Shown here piece after piece: positions 44,634 to 54,050 of a stretch of DNA of 64,000 nucleotides (position 1 is its first letter; the number at the start of each line of letters is the position of its first letter). Under the pieces are notes generated by a model. It saw nothing but the letters and a program-made list of their open reading frames with translations, ran no database searches and was not told the origin of the DNA. The DNA lies in contig NZ_CABTWO010000005.1 in the NCBI RefSeq assembly GCF_902488535.1, positions 1 through 64,000 of the forward strand. Direction: 5' to 3'. A program made the translations under genes and the position numbers. Source of the stretch: an uncultured Mobiluncus sp. GTDB lineage: Bacteria > Actinomycetota > Actinomycetes > Actinomycetales > Actinomycetaceae.

Positions 44634-45022
44634 TTTGCCCTCCGTGGCTCTAGCGTTTGTGCCGCCTTCCTGGCGACAGCCTTCATATCGACAATTGGTT
44701 TATGAATTTTAGGAAATCATGGATTTTGTGAGGTTTATCACACAGGTTTCTTTAGTAAAAGAATCGTCAAAAGTGGAGGTTTACGGGGGATATTGCCAGT
44801 TTACGTGCCTTGGTAGGACGGGGTAGGAGGCGCGCAGAATCGCACTGGGCGGCGAATTTTTACGAACAGTCGGCGTGTCGGATGATTCGAACTAATGTTC
44901 GATATAGGGTTTTCCACAGATGAGTCGAAAAGGGACTTTTCCACAGGTAAAAAACCTTTCGATTTTTCGCTTCCGGGGTGGGGCGTAAGTTCATCTTGAG
45001 AGCTTCGGAGAGGAGCTCAACA
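44634..45022. other. Region upstream of recA
   Basis: 389 bases without a clear gene; it contains the LexA box at 44888-44901 and the recA leader. Only short, shadow-like frames are present. Confidence 0.5.
44888..44901. promoter_or_regulatory. LexA (SOS) box of recA
   Basis: CGAACTAATGTTCG matches the actinobacterial consensus CGAAC-N4-GTTCG perfectly and is embedded in the longer palindrome TCGAACTAATGTTCGA. It lies 177 bases before recA and should be bound by the LexA encoded at 56157-56840. Confidence 0.92.
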
Positions 45023-45130
45023 ATGACACCCGAACTATTGGAGCGGCGGAGAGCCGCGCAGATGAAAGGAATACACAATGGCAAAAGACGAGCGCGCGAA
45101 AGCGCTGCAAACTGCGCTTGGTCAGATTGA
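45023..45130 (+). CDS. Small upstream ORF overlapping the recA start
   Basis: An ATG at 45023 has AGGAG nine bases upstream, a better ribosome site than the one for recA (AAAGGA at 45065-45070). It reads 35 codons (MTPELLERRRAAQMKGIHNG…) and ends at 45130, inside recA in another frame. It could be a regulatory leader peptide or chance. No family known. Confidence 0.35.
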   Translation: MTPELLERRRAAQMKGIHNGKRRARESAANCAWSD

Positions 45131-46190
45131 TAAGCAGTTTGGTAAAGGTTCCGTGATGCGGCTGGGCGACTCAGCCGTGAACACGAATGTTTCGGTCATT
45201 CCGACAGGGTCAGTAGCCCTGGACGTGGCTTTGGGGATTGGGGGACTCCCGCGGGGCCGCATTATTGAGATTTACGGTCCAGAATCTTCCGGCAAGACCA
45301 CCGTGGCTTTGCACGCGGTGGCGAACGCTCAGAAACAGGGCGGGAACGCGGCTTTCATCGATGCGGAGCACGCTCTCGATCCGGTTTACGCACAGAAACT
45401 CGGCGTTGATATTGACAATCTGCTGGTCAGCCAACCCGACACTGGGGAACAGGCGCTAGAGATTGCGGATATGCTGATTCGCTCCGGCGGCCTGGACATC
45501 ATCGTTATTGACTCGGTCGCGGCTCTGGTGCCGAAGGCTGAAATCGAAGGGGACATGGGGGATTCCCACGTGGGTTTGCAGGCCCGGTTGATGAGCCAAG
45601 CGCTGCGAAAAATTACCGGCGCGTTATCCGCCACCGGCACCACCGCAATCTTTATTAACCAGCTGCGCGAAAAGATTGGGGTGTTCTTTGGCTCGCCTGA
45701 AACCACTACCGGCGGGAAAGCATTGAAGTTCTACGCTTCTGTGCGTATCGACGTGCGCCGGATTGAGACACTGAAAGAAAATGGGGACGCTATCGGTAAC
45801 CGGACTCGTGCCAAGGTCGTTAAGAATAAGATGGCGCCGCCTTTCCGCCAGGCAGAATTCGACATCATGTATGGTCAGGGCATTTCCCGAGAAGGTGGCC
45901 TGATTGACCTTGGTGTGGAAGCGGGTATCGTGACGAAATCAGGCTCTTGGTTTACCTACGGCGAACTGCAGCTGGGGCAAGGCAAAGAGAACGTGCGGAA
46001 GTTCTTGGTGGATAATCCTGAGCTCAGCGCCGAAATCGAAGATAAGATTCTCATCGCTCTGGGCGTGCGTGAGGATCCGAATGCGGTAGCGCATCCAGAG
46101 ACCGGCGAGGGCAAGAAACTCGCTGTCGTGATGGATGACGACTCCGCAGATGGGGGTGCGTCCGTCAAGAAGGTTCAAAAAGCCTCATGA
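45078..46190 (+). CDS. recA: Recombinase RecA
   Basis: 370 residues. Walker A is GPESSGKTT, with VIDSVAALVPKAEIEGDMGDSHVGLQARLMSQALRK and FINQLREKIGVFFGSPETTTGG for DNA and monomer contacts. It forms the ATP filament on single-stranded DNA for strand exchange and triggers LexA self-cleavage. A LexA box lies upstream. Its stop overlaps the recX start (ATGA), the usual arrangement. Confidence 0.98.
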   Translation: MAKDERAKALQTALGQIDKQFGKGSVMRLGDSAVNTNVSVIPTGSVALDVALGIGGLPRGRIIEIYGPESSGKTTVALHAVANAQKQGGNAAFIDAEHALDPVYAQKLGVDIDNLLVSQPDTGEQALEIADMLIRSGGLDIIVIDSVAALVPKAEIEGDMGDSHVGLQARLMSQALRKITGALSATGTTAIFINQLREKIGVFFGSPETTTGGKALKFYASVRIDVRRIETLKENGDAIGNRTRAKVVKNKMAPPFRQAEFDIMYGQGISREGGLIDLGVEAGIVTKSGSWFTYGELQLGQGKENVRKFLVDNPELSAEIEDKILIALGVREDPNAVAHPETGEGKKLAVVMDDDSADGGASVKKVQKAS

Positions 46191-46717
46191 GTTTGCGGAT
46201 AGTGGATGCGGCGGCGGATGCCGCCGCGGAAGCTGGTTTATCTCTGCTGGATCGGCGGGCTGTTACCGAATCTCAGATGCGCGACTACCTGGCCGAAAAG
46301 GGATTCGGTGACGAGGCCATCGATGACGTGGTGGCGGCTTTCGCTGCCCGTGGCTGGCTGAACGACCGCGACTACACCGTGGAGTTCTTGCGTCAGCGCT
46401 GCCAGCGCCCCGGGATGTCCCGAGCCAAGTTGGCAGCGGATATGGAAAAGCGTGGGTTGGATGCCCAGTCTATATCCGCGGGCATAGCGGCTCTGGATGC
46501 TGAGAATCCAGACTGGGAAACGGAAAACGCCCGAACCCTGTTAGAGAGCAAACTTGCGGCGGCGCGCCGGGGCTTGGATCTGAGTAATTTCGAGGATTGT
46601 CGGAAGCTGAAAGCCAAGCTGTGGCGCTATGTAGCGACACGCGGGTTTTCCTCAGCTCTGGCCACCACCGTAGTCAATACCGTGATGGATGAACTGAAAT
46701 CGGAGAGTCAAAGCTAG
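46187..46717 (+). CDS. recX: RecA regulator RecX
   Basis: 176 residues of three-helix RecX repeats (LLDRRAVTESQMRDYLAEKGF, AAFAARGWLNDRDYTVEFLRQRCQRPGMSRAKLAADMEKRG). RecX binds RecA filaments and limits them. Its ATGA overlap with recA implies coupled translation. Confidence 0.92.
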   Translation: MSLRIVDAAADAAAEAGLSLLDRRAVTESQMRDYLAEKGFGDEAIDDVVAAFAARGWLNDRDYTVEFLRQRCQRPGMSRAKLAADMEKRGLDAQSISAGIAALDAENPDWETENARTLLESKLAAARRGLDLSNFEDCRKLKAKLWRYVATRGFSSALATTVVNTVMDELKSESQS

Positions 46718-46747
46718 CGAGGGGATGAATCGTGAAGGGACGAAACG

Positions 46748-47233
46748 ATGGGTGACGCCGTATCGGCTGATGAATTAGCCGCAAGGGCTCTGGGGAAACT
46801 CACCGAACAGGGACAATCGCTTTCCTGCGCGGAGTCGCTGACCGGGGGTCTGCTGGCGGATGCTTTTGTCAGAATCCCCGGAGCCTCCCAAACATTTCGC
46901 GGCGGAGTCGTGACGTATACCGATGCGGTGAAAACTGCGGTGCTGGGAGTGAGTCCACAGCTGCTGCTAACAAACACCGCCTATGATCCCCAGGTTGCGG
47001 TACAGATGAGCACCGCGGTACGAAGGTTATTTCGCTCGGATTATGCGCTGTCTACCACCGGAGTTGCGGGTCCAGGCCCGGATGAAGGCGTGGCGCCGGG
47101 GAGGGGGTATGTCTGTCTGGCCACTCCGCAAGGCACGGAAGTGCGGGAGGTCGACCGACCAGGCACTCGCGCAGAAGTTCGCGCGGCGTTTGTGCGGGCG
47201 GCTTTGGAATTGCTGGTGTCTCACCTTGGTTGA
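46748..47233 (+). CDS. cinA: CinA-family protein / nicotinamide-nucleotide amidohydrolase (PncC-like)
   Basis: 161 residues. SCAESLTGGLLADAFVRIPGASQTFRGGVVTYTDAVKTAVLGV and LSTTGVAGPGPDEGVAPGRGYVCLA are hallmarks of the CinA C-terminal domain, which deamidates NMN to NaMN in PncC enzymes. The CinA N-terminal (MoeA-like) domain is absent, as in stand-alone PncC. It sits 31 bases after recX, a frequent actinobacterial order. Confidence 0.88.
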   Translation: MGDAVSADELAARALGKLTEQGQSLSCAESLTGGLLADAFVRIPGASQTFRGGVVTYTDAVKTAVLGVSPQLLLTNTAYDPQVAVQMSTAVRRLFRSDYALSTTGVAGPGPDEGVAPGRGYVCLATPQGTEVREVDRPGTRAEVRAAFVRAALELLVSHLG

Positions 47234-47308
47234 ACATCCCGGACGCGGCGCGCAGTCGCGGCAGTCGGCGAAAGTGACGGCATCAGCGGCATGACATAAA
47301 ATGAGCCG

Positions 47309-48808
47309 GTGATGGAAACTCCGCGAACTTACCTGGTGAAAACGCTTGGCTGCCAGATGAACGAACATGACTCGGAACGCATGGCTGGCTTGCTTGACGC
47401 TGCCGGCTGGGTGCCGGTTGAGGAGGTTCCGCAAAAAGCTGCGCGCGCTACCAACGCCGGAGATGGCGGGGCTGACCTGGTGGTTTTGAATACCTGTTCG
47501 GTGCGTGAGGCTGCAGGGACAAAACTCTACGGCAATTTGGGACAACTGGCAGACGTGAAACGAAACCGTCCCGGAATGATGATTGCCGTGGGAGGATGCT
47601 TCGCCCAGCAGGAAGGCGCGAAAATCCTTGACCGGGCTCCGTGGGTGGACGCAGTCTTCGGGACGCATAATATCGACGCTCTTCCGGTGCTGCTGAAGCG
47701 TGCCGAACACAACCAAGAGGCCGCGGTGGAAATCGAGGAGAGCCTGAAAGTGTTCCCCTCCGTTCTGCCGGCGCATCGCCAATCTCCGGCTTCAGCCTGG
47801 GTATCTATCTCGGTGGGATGCAACAACACCTGCACTTTTTGTATTGTGCCTTCCCTGCGGGGTCGGGAACGGGACCGGAATCCTGCAGACATCCTGGCGG
47901 AAGTGCAGGCGGTAGTGGATGCGGGAGCCGTGGAAGTGACCTTGCTGGGGCAAAACGTGAACAGCTACGGAATGAGCTTCGGAAGGCGCGGCGCTTTTGC
48001 CGATTTGCTGCGAGATGTTGGAAAAACGCCGGGGCTGGAACGCCTACGTTTCACTTCGCCCCATCCCGCGGCCTTTACCGAGGACGTCATCGCCGCCATG
48101 GCGCAGACCCCGACGGTGATGCCTTCTCTGCATTTTCCGTTGCAATCCGGTTCGGACCGGATTTTGCGGCAAATGCGACGTTCCTACCGGTCTGAACGAT
48201 TTTTAAGGATTCTCGAGCAGGTCAGGACCGCTATCCCCGAAGCCGCCATCACCACCGATGTCATCGTTGGATTTCCCGGCGAAACTGAAGCTGACTTCCA
48301 AGACACTCTCGATGTTTTGCGCGAAGCTCGGTTCCAAGCTGCGTTTACGTTCATTTACTCCCGTCGTCCCGGTACTCCCGCCGCCGACCGAGACGACCAG
48401 GTGGACCCGGAAATAGTGGCGCAGCGCTACCAAAGACTCTTGGAACTGCAAGAAAAAATCACCTTGGAGGAAAACGAAAAGCTAGAGGGGCAGACGGTGG
48501 AAGTCTTGGTCACCGCGGGTGGTCGGAAAGACGAAGCCACCGCGCGAATGAGCGGACGCGCCCGGGACAATCGTTTGGTTCATTTTGCGGTTCCCCAAGG
48601 CGTTAAGGTCCGTCCCGGGGATTTTGTGACGGTCGGTGTGACCCATGGCGCGCCGCACCACCTCGTGGCGGATTCCGCCCTCACTCCGGGTGGTGTATTC
48701 ACCCTTCGCCCCACTCGCGCCGGTGACCTGTGGGAAGCGGCACACCTCGAAAAGCCTCGCGGCACCCTCTTGGGAATGCCCGGACGTAAGCCGGGACCAA
48801 CGAGTTAG
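47309..48808 (+). CDS. miaB: tRNA-2-methylthio-N6-dimethylallyladenosine synthase
   Basis: 499 residues (GTG at 47309 or ATG at 47312). The N-terminal UPF0004 domain is KTLGCQMNEHDSERMAGLL (C15 and later Cys bind a second cluster). The radical-SAM cluster is CNNTCTFCIVPSLRGRERDR (C-x3-C-x2-C), and a TRAM domain ends it. It adds the methylthio group to i6A37 made by MiaA, encoded next. The stop is 10 bases before miaA, so the pair acts sequentially on the same tRNA base. Confidence 0.95.
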   Translation: MMETPRTYLVKTLGCQMNEHDSERMAGLLDAAGWVPVEEVPQKAARATNAGDGGADLVVLNTCSVREAAGTKLYGNLGQLADVKRNRPGMMIAVGGCFAQQEGAKILDRAPWVDAVFGTHNIDALPVLLKRAEHNQEAAVEIEESLKVFPSVLPAHRQSPASAWVSISVGCNNTCTFCIVPSLRGRERDRNPADILAEVQAVVDAGAVEVTLLGQNVNSYGMSFGRRGAFADLLRDVGKTPGLERLRFTSPHPAAFTEDVIAAMAQTPTVMPSLHFPLQSGSDRILRQMRRSYRSERFLRILEQVRTAIPEAAITTDVIVGFPGETEADFQDTLDVLREARFQAAFTFIYSRRPGTPAADRDDQVDPEIVAQRYQRLLELQEKITLEENEKLEGQTVEVLVTAGGRKDEATARMSGRARDNRLVHFAVPQGVKVRPGDFVTVGVTHGAPHHLVADSALTPGGVFTLRPTRAGDLWEAAHLEKPRGTLLGMPGRKPGPTS

Positions 48809-48818
48809 GGACCAAACC

Positions 48819-49778
48819 GTGATTGTTGCGATTGTGGGGCCGACCGCTACGGGGAAAAGCAACCTGGGGCTGGACTTCGCACAGCGAGTGTCCCGCGACC
48901 CGGAGCTAAAAGCTAGGTTTCCGGGCGGGGTAGAGATTATTAGCGCGGACGCTTTCCAGCTCTATCGGGGTATGGACGTGGGTACGGCAAAAACCCCGGA
49001 ATCCCAACGCCACGGGATTCCGCACCATCAGATAGACGTGCTGTGGCCTGATGCAGAAGCCTCGGTGGCGGCATATCAAAAATATGCCCGCTCTGACGTG
49101 ACGGCGATTGCAGCACGTGGAGCTTTACCCCTGGTAGTGGGGGGTAGCGGGCTGTACGTGCGGGCGCTGTTGGATGTGCTGGAGTTTCCTCCCACTGACC
49201 CCGCGGTTCGCGCTCGGTGGGAGGCGCAGGCGGAGCAACTCGGAGCGCCACAACTGCACGAAATCTTGCAGCGTAAAGACCCGAAAGCAGCCGAAACCAT
49301 CGAGCCGCTCAATGCGCGTCGCCTGGTCAGAGCCTTGGAAGTGATGGAAATTACCGGGCGCCCATTCTCCGCGACTTTGCCGCGCGGGGAATACTGGCAG
49401 CCCGACACCCACGTCTTTTATCTGACGCGAAACCTTGATGAACTGGACGAACGCATCAATGCGCGATCGCACGAAATGTTTAGCCAAGGACTGCTCGAGG
49501 AAACGGCACGACTTGCTGCAGACCGGGCTCACCCTCTGGGGATTACCGCGCAAAAGGCCACCGGATACAGCCAAGCTCTGGCGGTGCTACGCGGTGAGAT
49601 GACGGTGGACGATGGTATCGCGGCCACCGCTTTGGCGACCCGACAGCTGTCCCGGCGACAAATCAAGTGGTTCCGCCGCGACAAACGGGCAACAGAAGTC
49701 GCCTGGAGTCACATGAACTTAGAGGAACAGGGTCGGAGATTTTTTGCGCAGGCTCGCAGCCAGATTCTGGGTCACTGA
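48819..49778 (+). CDS. miaA: tRNA dimethylallyltransferase
   Basis: 319 residues from GTG 48819 (MIVAIVGPTATGKSNLG); the frame to 48645 overlaps miaB and is not the start. It transfers the dimethylallyl group from DMAPP to A37. Key motifs: GPTATGKS P-loop, ISADAFQLYRGMDVGTAKT, HHQIDVL and VVGGSGLYVRALLD. The 3' end overlaps the opposing ybjN gene by 60 bases. Product feeds MiaB. Confidence 0.95.
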   Translation: MIVAIVGPTATGKSNLGLDFAQRVSRDPELKARFPGGVEIISADAFQLYRGMDVGTAKTPESQRHGIPHHQIDVLWPDAEASVAAYQKYARSDVTAIAARGALPLVVGGSGLYVRALLDVLEFPPTDPAVRARWEAQAEQLGAPQLHEILQRKDPKAAETIEPLNARRLVRALEVMEITGRPFSATLPRGEYWQPDTHVFYLTRNLDELDERINARSHEMFSQGLLEETARLAADRAHPLGITAQKATGYSQALAVLRGEMTVDDGIAATALATRQLSRRQIKWFRRDKRATEVAWSHMNLEEQGRRFFAQARSQILGH

Positions 49779-50648
49779 CATCCCCGTCACGATTTCCGTG
49801 TCTAGCTGGCGTTCACTCAGGCCTTCGCCCACGGAAACCAGGTAATCAAAACGCAGGTAGGGTTGGGTTCGCATCCCCAGAACAGAAGTCACGCCCAAGG
49901 CATTGAACGTATTTAACTCATTGATGGCATCGAACAAGTTTTCGGCAGGGAACGGCTGTCCCAGCTCAACCAGCAGAGACGTGGACAGCCAGGTGTCTTC
50001 CCCGAATAGCCGCAAAACCATCAAGTCGTCCGAATCGCGCAGGCGCAGCACCGTCCCGTCACGGTATACTCGCAGGTCTAGGCGCGCTGCCGCTTGGGCA
50101 ACCGACTCTACGCTGACCGGTGCGGTGAGAGAATTATCCGAAAACCCCGGAACAATCTGGACGATGTGCTGTTTGGGCAGCAGGTCATGGTGGGAAAAGT
50201 CCGTTTCTGCATCCAGTTCGCAGGGAAAATCGGCTTCCACACCAGAAAAGAAACGGTCAGTCATAATCAAAGCCAGCAGCAGATGGGCTTCCAGCTGCTG
50301 GTCACCCATACCCACAGTGACTTGGACATTCGTCTGAGCACAGAGATGATAGTGATTGCCGTGCAGATAAGTCACCACTCGTGGACCGACAGCCTCGCGA
50401 TTGTGGTGCAGGACGTAGGGCAGTAGTCGGGGGCGTTCGTGAATGGAAACCGTGGCGCGCCAGACCGAGCGCACGCGCAAGACCCCCGTCACCAAGTCAA
50501 TGTAACTGGTGGCGGTTGTGCCAGGCACCATTACTGTGCGCCTAGAGTCATAAACGTCCACAACATAGCTGCGAGAAGCGCCATCGAGGGCTTCGCAGAT
50601 GCGTTCTAGTGTCACCACCCGCGGACGTTGAGCGGTCAACTGCGGCAT
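49719..50648 (-). CDS. YbjN-domain protein
   Basis: 309 residues with two YbjN-like halves, each with the pattern strand-helix-strand (ATSYIDLVTGVLRVRSVWRA...; RLFGEDTWLSTSLLVELGQPFPAENLFDAINELNTF). This family is labelled putative bacterial sensory transduction regulator and is common beside miaA/dapF in actinobacteria. Function is unknown. Its 3' end lies inside miaA. Confidence 0.8.
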   Translation of the reverse strand: MPQLTAQRPRVVTLERICEALDGASRSYVVDVYDSRRTVMVPGTTATSYIDLVTGVLRVRSVWRATVSIHERPRLLPYVLHHNREAVGPRVVTYLHGNHYHLCAQTNVQVTVGMGDQQLEAHLLLALIMTDRFFSGVEADFPCELDAETDFSHHDLLPKQHIVQIVPGFSDNSLTAPVSVESVAQAAARLDLRVYRDGTVLRLRDSDDLMVLRLFGEDTWLSTSLLVELGQPFPAENLFDAINELNTFNALGVTSVLGMRTQPYLRFDYLVSVGEGLSERQLDTEIVTGMSVTQNLAASLRKKSPTLFL

Positions 50649-50819
50649 AATTTAATGTTACGGGGCAGGCTCGTGCTTTGGGCGAAAACGGGGAGCCGAA
50701 TAATTTAGACACCCCTAACGCCGCAGTTCGCAAGGGAATCTGTCGTTTTGTCGGTGACGCTCGGGGGGAGGCTGCAAGCCCGCGGCGCGGGTTCCTTTGC
50801 CGGAGACTTTCGGGGTGCC

Positions 50820-51464
50820 TCAGGCGGCGCTCCGGCGCAGCTGCAGCACCCGAAATCCTTTCGAGGAGGCGATTTTTTCCCCGGCCCAACCGTGCTCGTT
50901 TAGATATGCCAGGAATGGATCAGAGCCGAGGTTGCGTCCCATCACCAGGTAGGCGACCCCATCTGGCTTTAAACGAGTTCGCCAGGCCTCCCACATTGCG
51001 TGCAGGGCAGTTTTGCCCACGCGCACCGGCGGGTTGGACCAGATAACATCCACGGAGTTGGGACCCAGGGCAGCAAAAGCGTCGGCTTCGCTCAGGGCTT
51101 GGATATTGTGCAATCCGTTCGCTGCCGCGTTTGCCCTGGTTAGCTCGATAGCGCGAGTGTTTACATCCACGGCGTAAACCTGTGCGGAGGGACGCTCGGC
51201 GGCTAAAGTTAGCGCCAACGGTCCCCATCCGCAGCCCACATCGACGAAAACTCCTGAACCACCCAGCTCCTGAGTGGAAGGCAGAGGGGGCACCTTACGC
51301 AGTAACACCTCAGTGCCCTTGTCCAAACCGTGACCGGAAAAAACCCCGTGAGCAGTCGTGACGCGAAAATCACGACCGGCTAAGGAAACGGTTAGCTCCC
51401 GAGTGGATCCCTCGGAATGGGGAGTGGCTGCGAAATAGTGCTCGCCGGCAGGCTGCAAACTCAA
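50820..51464 (-). CDS. Class I methyltransferase, RsmC-like
   Basis: 214 residues. The N-terminal HYFAATPHSEGSTRELTVSLAGRDFRVTTAHGVFSGHGLDKGT is the small-MTS accessory segment; the core has VDVGCGWGPLALTLAA (SAM) and VIWSNPPVRVG, with the NPP active-site motif for a base amino group. It resembles 16S rRNA m2G1207 methyltransferase RsmC, but in the short actinobacterial form. Guanine target inferred. Confidence 0.85.
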   Translation of the reverse strand: MSLQPAGEHYFAATPHSEGSTRELTVSLAGRDFRVTTAHGVFSGHGLDKGTEVLLRKVPPLPSTQELGGSGVFVDVGCGWGPLALTLAAERPSAQVYAVDVNTRAIELTRANAAANGLHNIQALSEADAFAALGPNSVDVIWSNPPVRVGKTALHAMWEAWRTRLKPDGVAYLVMGRNLGSDPFLAYLNEHGWAGEKIASSKGFRVLQLRRSAA

Positions 51465-51482
51465 CTGGTCTCCTAACTTGTC

Positions 51483-52466
51483 TCAAAAAAGTTTAGCGAC
51501 CACGTGGCTGATTAACGAAGTGAGCACGCTGACAATCAGCCCCAGCAGGAACGCTCCCAAAACGCTGTGTGTAAAGAAAAATAGGCAAACGCCCGCGCCC
51601 AGGGCGGAAAGTACGAACTCAATCATCCACTCCAGTAGCTGCGGAATATGCAGGCGCAACGCCACGGCTTGTGCCGCCTCGTCCAAAATGACTAAAACGA
51701 CCGTGACCAGCAATGACAGACCGAGGTAGGGCCAAAAATCTTCAAAGATAATCGCAATCTCTTGAGGACCCCAGCCGGAGAGCAGCAGCACACACAGGGT
51801 AGGAATCATCAGCACCAGCAGGTTTCCCAGCAGCCGTGCCGCGATGTTGGCGATTTCCACAGGGGAGCGCGGGTCGGTAGGCTTCGCGGGATGGTTCGCG
51901 GAAGCGCGGGGTTCCGAGGGCTGCGAAATCCGTTGTGTGTGGCCGGGAATGACGGAGTTTTGCGCCGTTTCAGAGGGGTGGTCCGCAGAAGCGGGGCCGG
52001 GCGGGTTCGCGTTTTTTTCCTGTTTCGTCTCTGGGGACGATGCCGGGGCGCTAAAGGTCGGAGCACCGGGCTGGGGATAGACTGTTTCGTCCCCGGTCGT
52101 CTCCGTGGTCGCTGACGATGCGCTGACTTCAGCAGCGGGATCTGTCGGAGCTTCTATCTCAGCAGGCTGCGAGGGGTTCGCGGCGGTTCTAGCGGGACCG
52201 GAATCAATAGTCTTCGGCTTCGTTCGACGCAGTCGTTCGGGAACCATGATGGTGGAATCGAGTTCGGCCGCTTCGAGGATGATTTCCTCCTCGGAACGCC
52301 AGTCAGGCACGTTGAACAGGGCCTTGTGGCGTTTCTTAAGGCGTTCATCGGCAGGATTAGGGACGGGAGCCGTGCGGGGGAGCGACTGGCCGAACGGGGA
52401 CGCACGCCGAGCAGACGGAGCGTCAAAATTTTCGTCTCCGGGGTCCGTTGTATCCTTTAAAACCAA
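51483..52466 (-). CDS. Membrane protein with long disordered N-terminus
   Basis: 327 residues. The first 210 are rich in Pro, Ala, Ser, Glu and Thr with no fold apparent. The rest has four TM helices (NLLVLMIPTLCVLLLSGW, WPYLGLSLLVTVVLVILDEAA, FVLSALGAGVCLFFF, VLGAFLLGLIVSVLTSLISHVVAKLF). Unknown role; a domain of actinobacterial cell-envelope proteins is possible. Divergent from hflX. Confidence 0.75.
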   Translation of the reverse strand: MVLKDTTDPGDENFDAPSARRASPFGQSLPRTAPVPNPADERLKKRHKALFNVPDWRSEEEIILEAAELDSTIMVPERLRRTKPKTIDSGPARTAANPSQPAEIEAPTDPAAEVSASSATTETTGDETVYPQPGAPTFSAPASSPETKQEKNANPPGPASADHPSETAQNSVIPGHTQRISQPSEPRASANHPAKPTDPRSPVEIANIAARLLGNLLVLMIPTLCVLLLSGWGPQEIAIIFEDFWPYLGLSLLVTVVLVILDEAAQAVALRLHIPQLLEWMIEFVLSALGAGVCLFFFTHSVLGAFLLGLIVSVLTSLISHVVAKLF

Positions 52467-52529
52467 AGCTCAAACCTTTACTTGCATGGGCCGGGGGATA
52501 CCCTAAATTCTAGGCGGAAGGACTATAAC

Positions 52530-54050
52530 TTGCAGGAAAACACGGAGGATTACCCAAACTTGGGTTTCCTTTCGGGTGCGCCGCTGGTGGGAGAGGTGAC
52601 CGCGTCGGACAATCCGACCCGGTCTCAGCCCGACGCTGCCGAGCAAGCCCAGCGGTGGGCCGATCGCTATGCCTTGGGGCGGGTGGAATCCATCGGTTCT
52701 GAGCTACAGGACATCAGCGAGGTTGAATACCGTGAAGTTCGCCTGGAAAAAGTTATTTTGGTGGGGATTTTCGCCGCCGACCGGGATGAGGCTGAACTGT
52801 CGCTGCAAGAGCTTGCCGCCCTGGCGAAAACGGCGGGAGCTGTCGTGCTGGCCGGGCTGTTGCAACGGCGTGAGAAACCTGACGTGGCGACTTTCCTGGG
52901 GCGAGGCAAAGCTCACGAACTGCAAGCTCAGGTGGCGGCTCTCGGCGCGGATACCGTCATCGTCGATGATGAGTTAGCCCCCAGTCAACGCCGGGCCCTG
53001 GAGGACGTGGTAAAGGTCAAGGTCATCGACCGCACCGCCCTCATTTTGGATATTTTTGCCCAGCACGCCACCTCACGGGAAGGCAAAGCCCAGGTGGAAC
53101 TGGCTCAGCTGGAATACCTGCTGCCGAGGTTGCGCGGCTGGGGCGAATCGATGAGCCGGCAGGCCGGCGGACGTGCCGCCGCGGGTGAAGGTATCGGCGC
53201 GCGCGGACCCGGTGAAACCAAGATTGAACTCGATCGGCGCCGAATTCGATCCCGGATGGCTCGGCTGCGGCGCACCATAAAATCTTTGGCTCCGACACGT
53301 GAAGCGAAACGAGCCAGTCGTAAGGCTGGGGGAGTACCCGCGGTGGCGATTGTGGGCTACACCAACGCGGGCAAATCCTCGCTGCTGAATCGGCTGGCGG
53401 GAGCCAATCTGCTGGTGCATGATGCCCTGTTTGCCACTCTTGACCCCAGCGTGCGCCGGACTCATACTCCGGAAGGGCGGGAATACACCCTGACGGATAC
53501 GGTTGGGTTCGTGCGGCGCCTGCCTACCGAACTGGTGGAGGCTTTTCGTTCCACGTTGGAAGAGACCGCTATGGCTGATTTGATTTTGCACGTTGTGGAC
53601 GGTTCCAACCCCGACCCGCTGGCGCAAGTCGCCGCGGTTGACGCCACCCTGGAGGCTGTGGAGGGCATCGAGGACGTCACGGTCATGATGGTGGTAAACA
53701 AAATCGATCAGGCTTCGGCTCCCGCCCTCGCGCTGCTGCGTCATTCCTTACCGGAGGCATACTACGTTTCGGCACGGACCGGGGAAGGCATCGAGACGCT
53801 GCAGGAAGCCATTGCGGACCGTTTGCCTTGGCCGGGGCAGCGGGTTCGGGTAGTGGTGAAGTGGGAAAACACGGGTCTGCTGGAACGGATTTATCGTGAC
53901 GGCAAGCTTTTGACCCGACAGACCCGCGAGGACGGCACCTTTATAGACGCATGGGTCCCCCCGGTTTTGGGAGCAAAACTGCTGGATCAGGCTATGGAAG
54001 ATAATTACGGAATCGGTGAGGGGGTCGACAGTGACGCAAACGATAGATGA
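52530..54050 (+). CDS. hflX: Ribosome-splitting GTPase HflX
   Basis: 506 residues from TTG 52530, with GGAAGG upstream; the frame from 52482 contains promoter-like sequence. The HflX N-terminal domain (VILVGIFAADRDEAELSLQELAALAKTAGA) and the glycine-rich linker GRAAAGEGIGARGPGETKIELDRRRIRSRM are diagnostic. The GTPase G1 motif is GYTNAGKSSL (G276), with G3 DTVGFVRRLP and G4 NKID. It rescues stalled 70S ribosomes. A GTG start for dinG follows within its 3' end. Confidence 0.95.
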   Translation: MQENTEDYPNLGFLSGAPLVGEVTASDNPTRSQPDAAEQAQRWADRYALGRVESIGSELQDISEVEYREVRLEKVILVGIFAADRDEAELSLQELAALAKTAGAVVLAGLLQRREKPDVATFLGRGKAHELQAQVAALGADTVIVDDELAPSQRRALEDVVKVKVIDRTALILDIFAQHATSREGKAQVELAQLEYLLPRLRGWGESMSRQAGGRAAAGEGIGARGPGETKIELDRRRIRSRMARLRRTIKSLAPTREAKRASRKAGGVPAVAIVGYTNAGKSSLLNRLAGANLLVHDALFATLDPSVRRTHTPEGREYTLTDTVGFVRRLPTELVEAFRSTLEETAMADLILHVVDGSNPDPLAQVAAVDATLEAVEGIEDVTVMMVVNKIDQASAPALALLRHSLPEAYYVSARTGEGIETLQEAIADRLPWPGQRVRVVVKWENTGLLERIYRDGKLLTRQTREDGTFIDAWVPPVLGAKLLDQAMEDNYGIGEGVDSDANDR

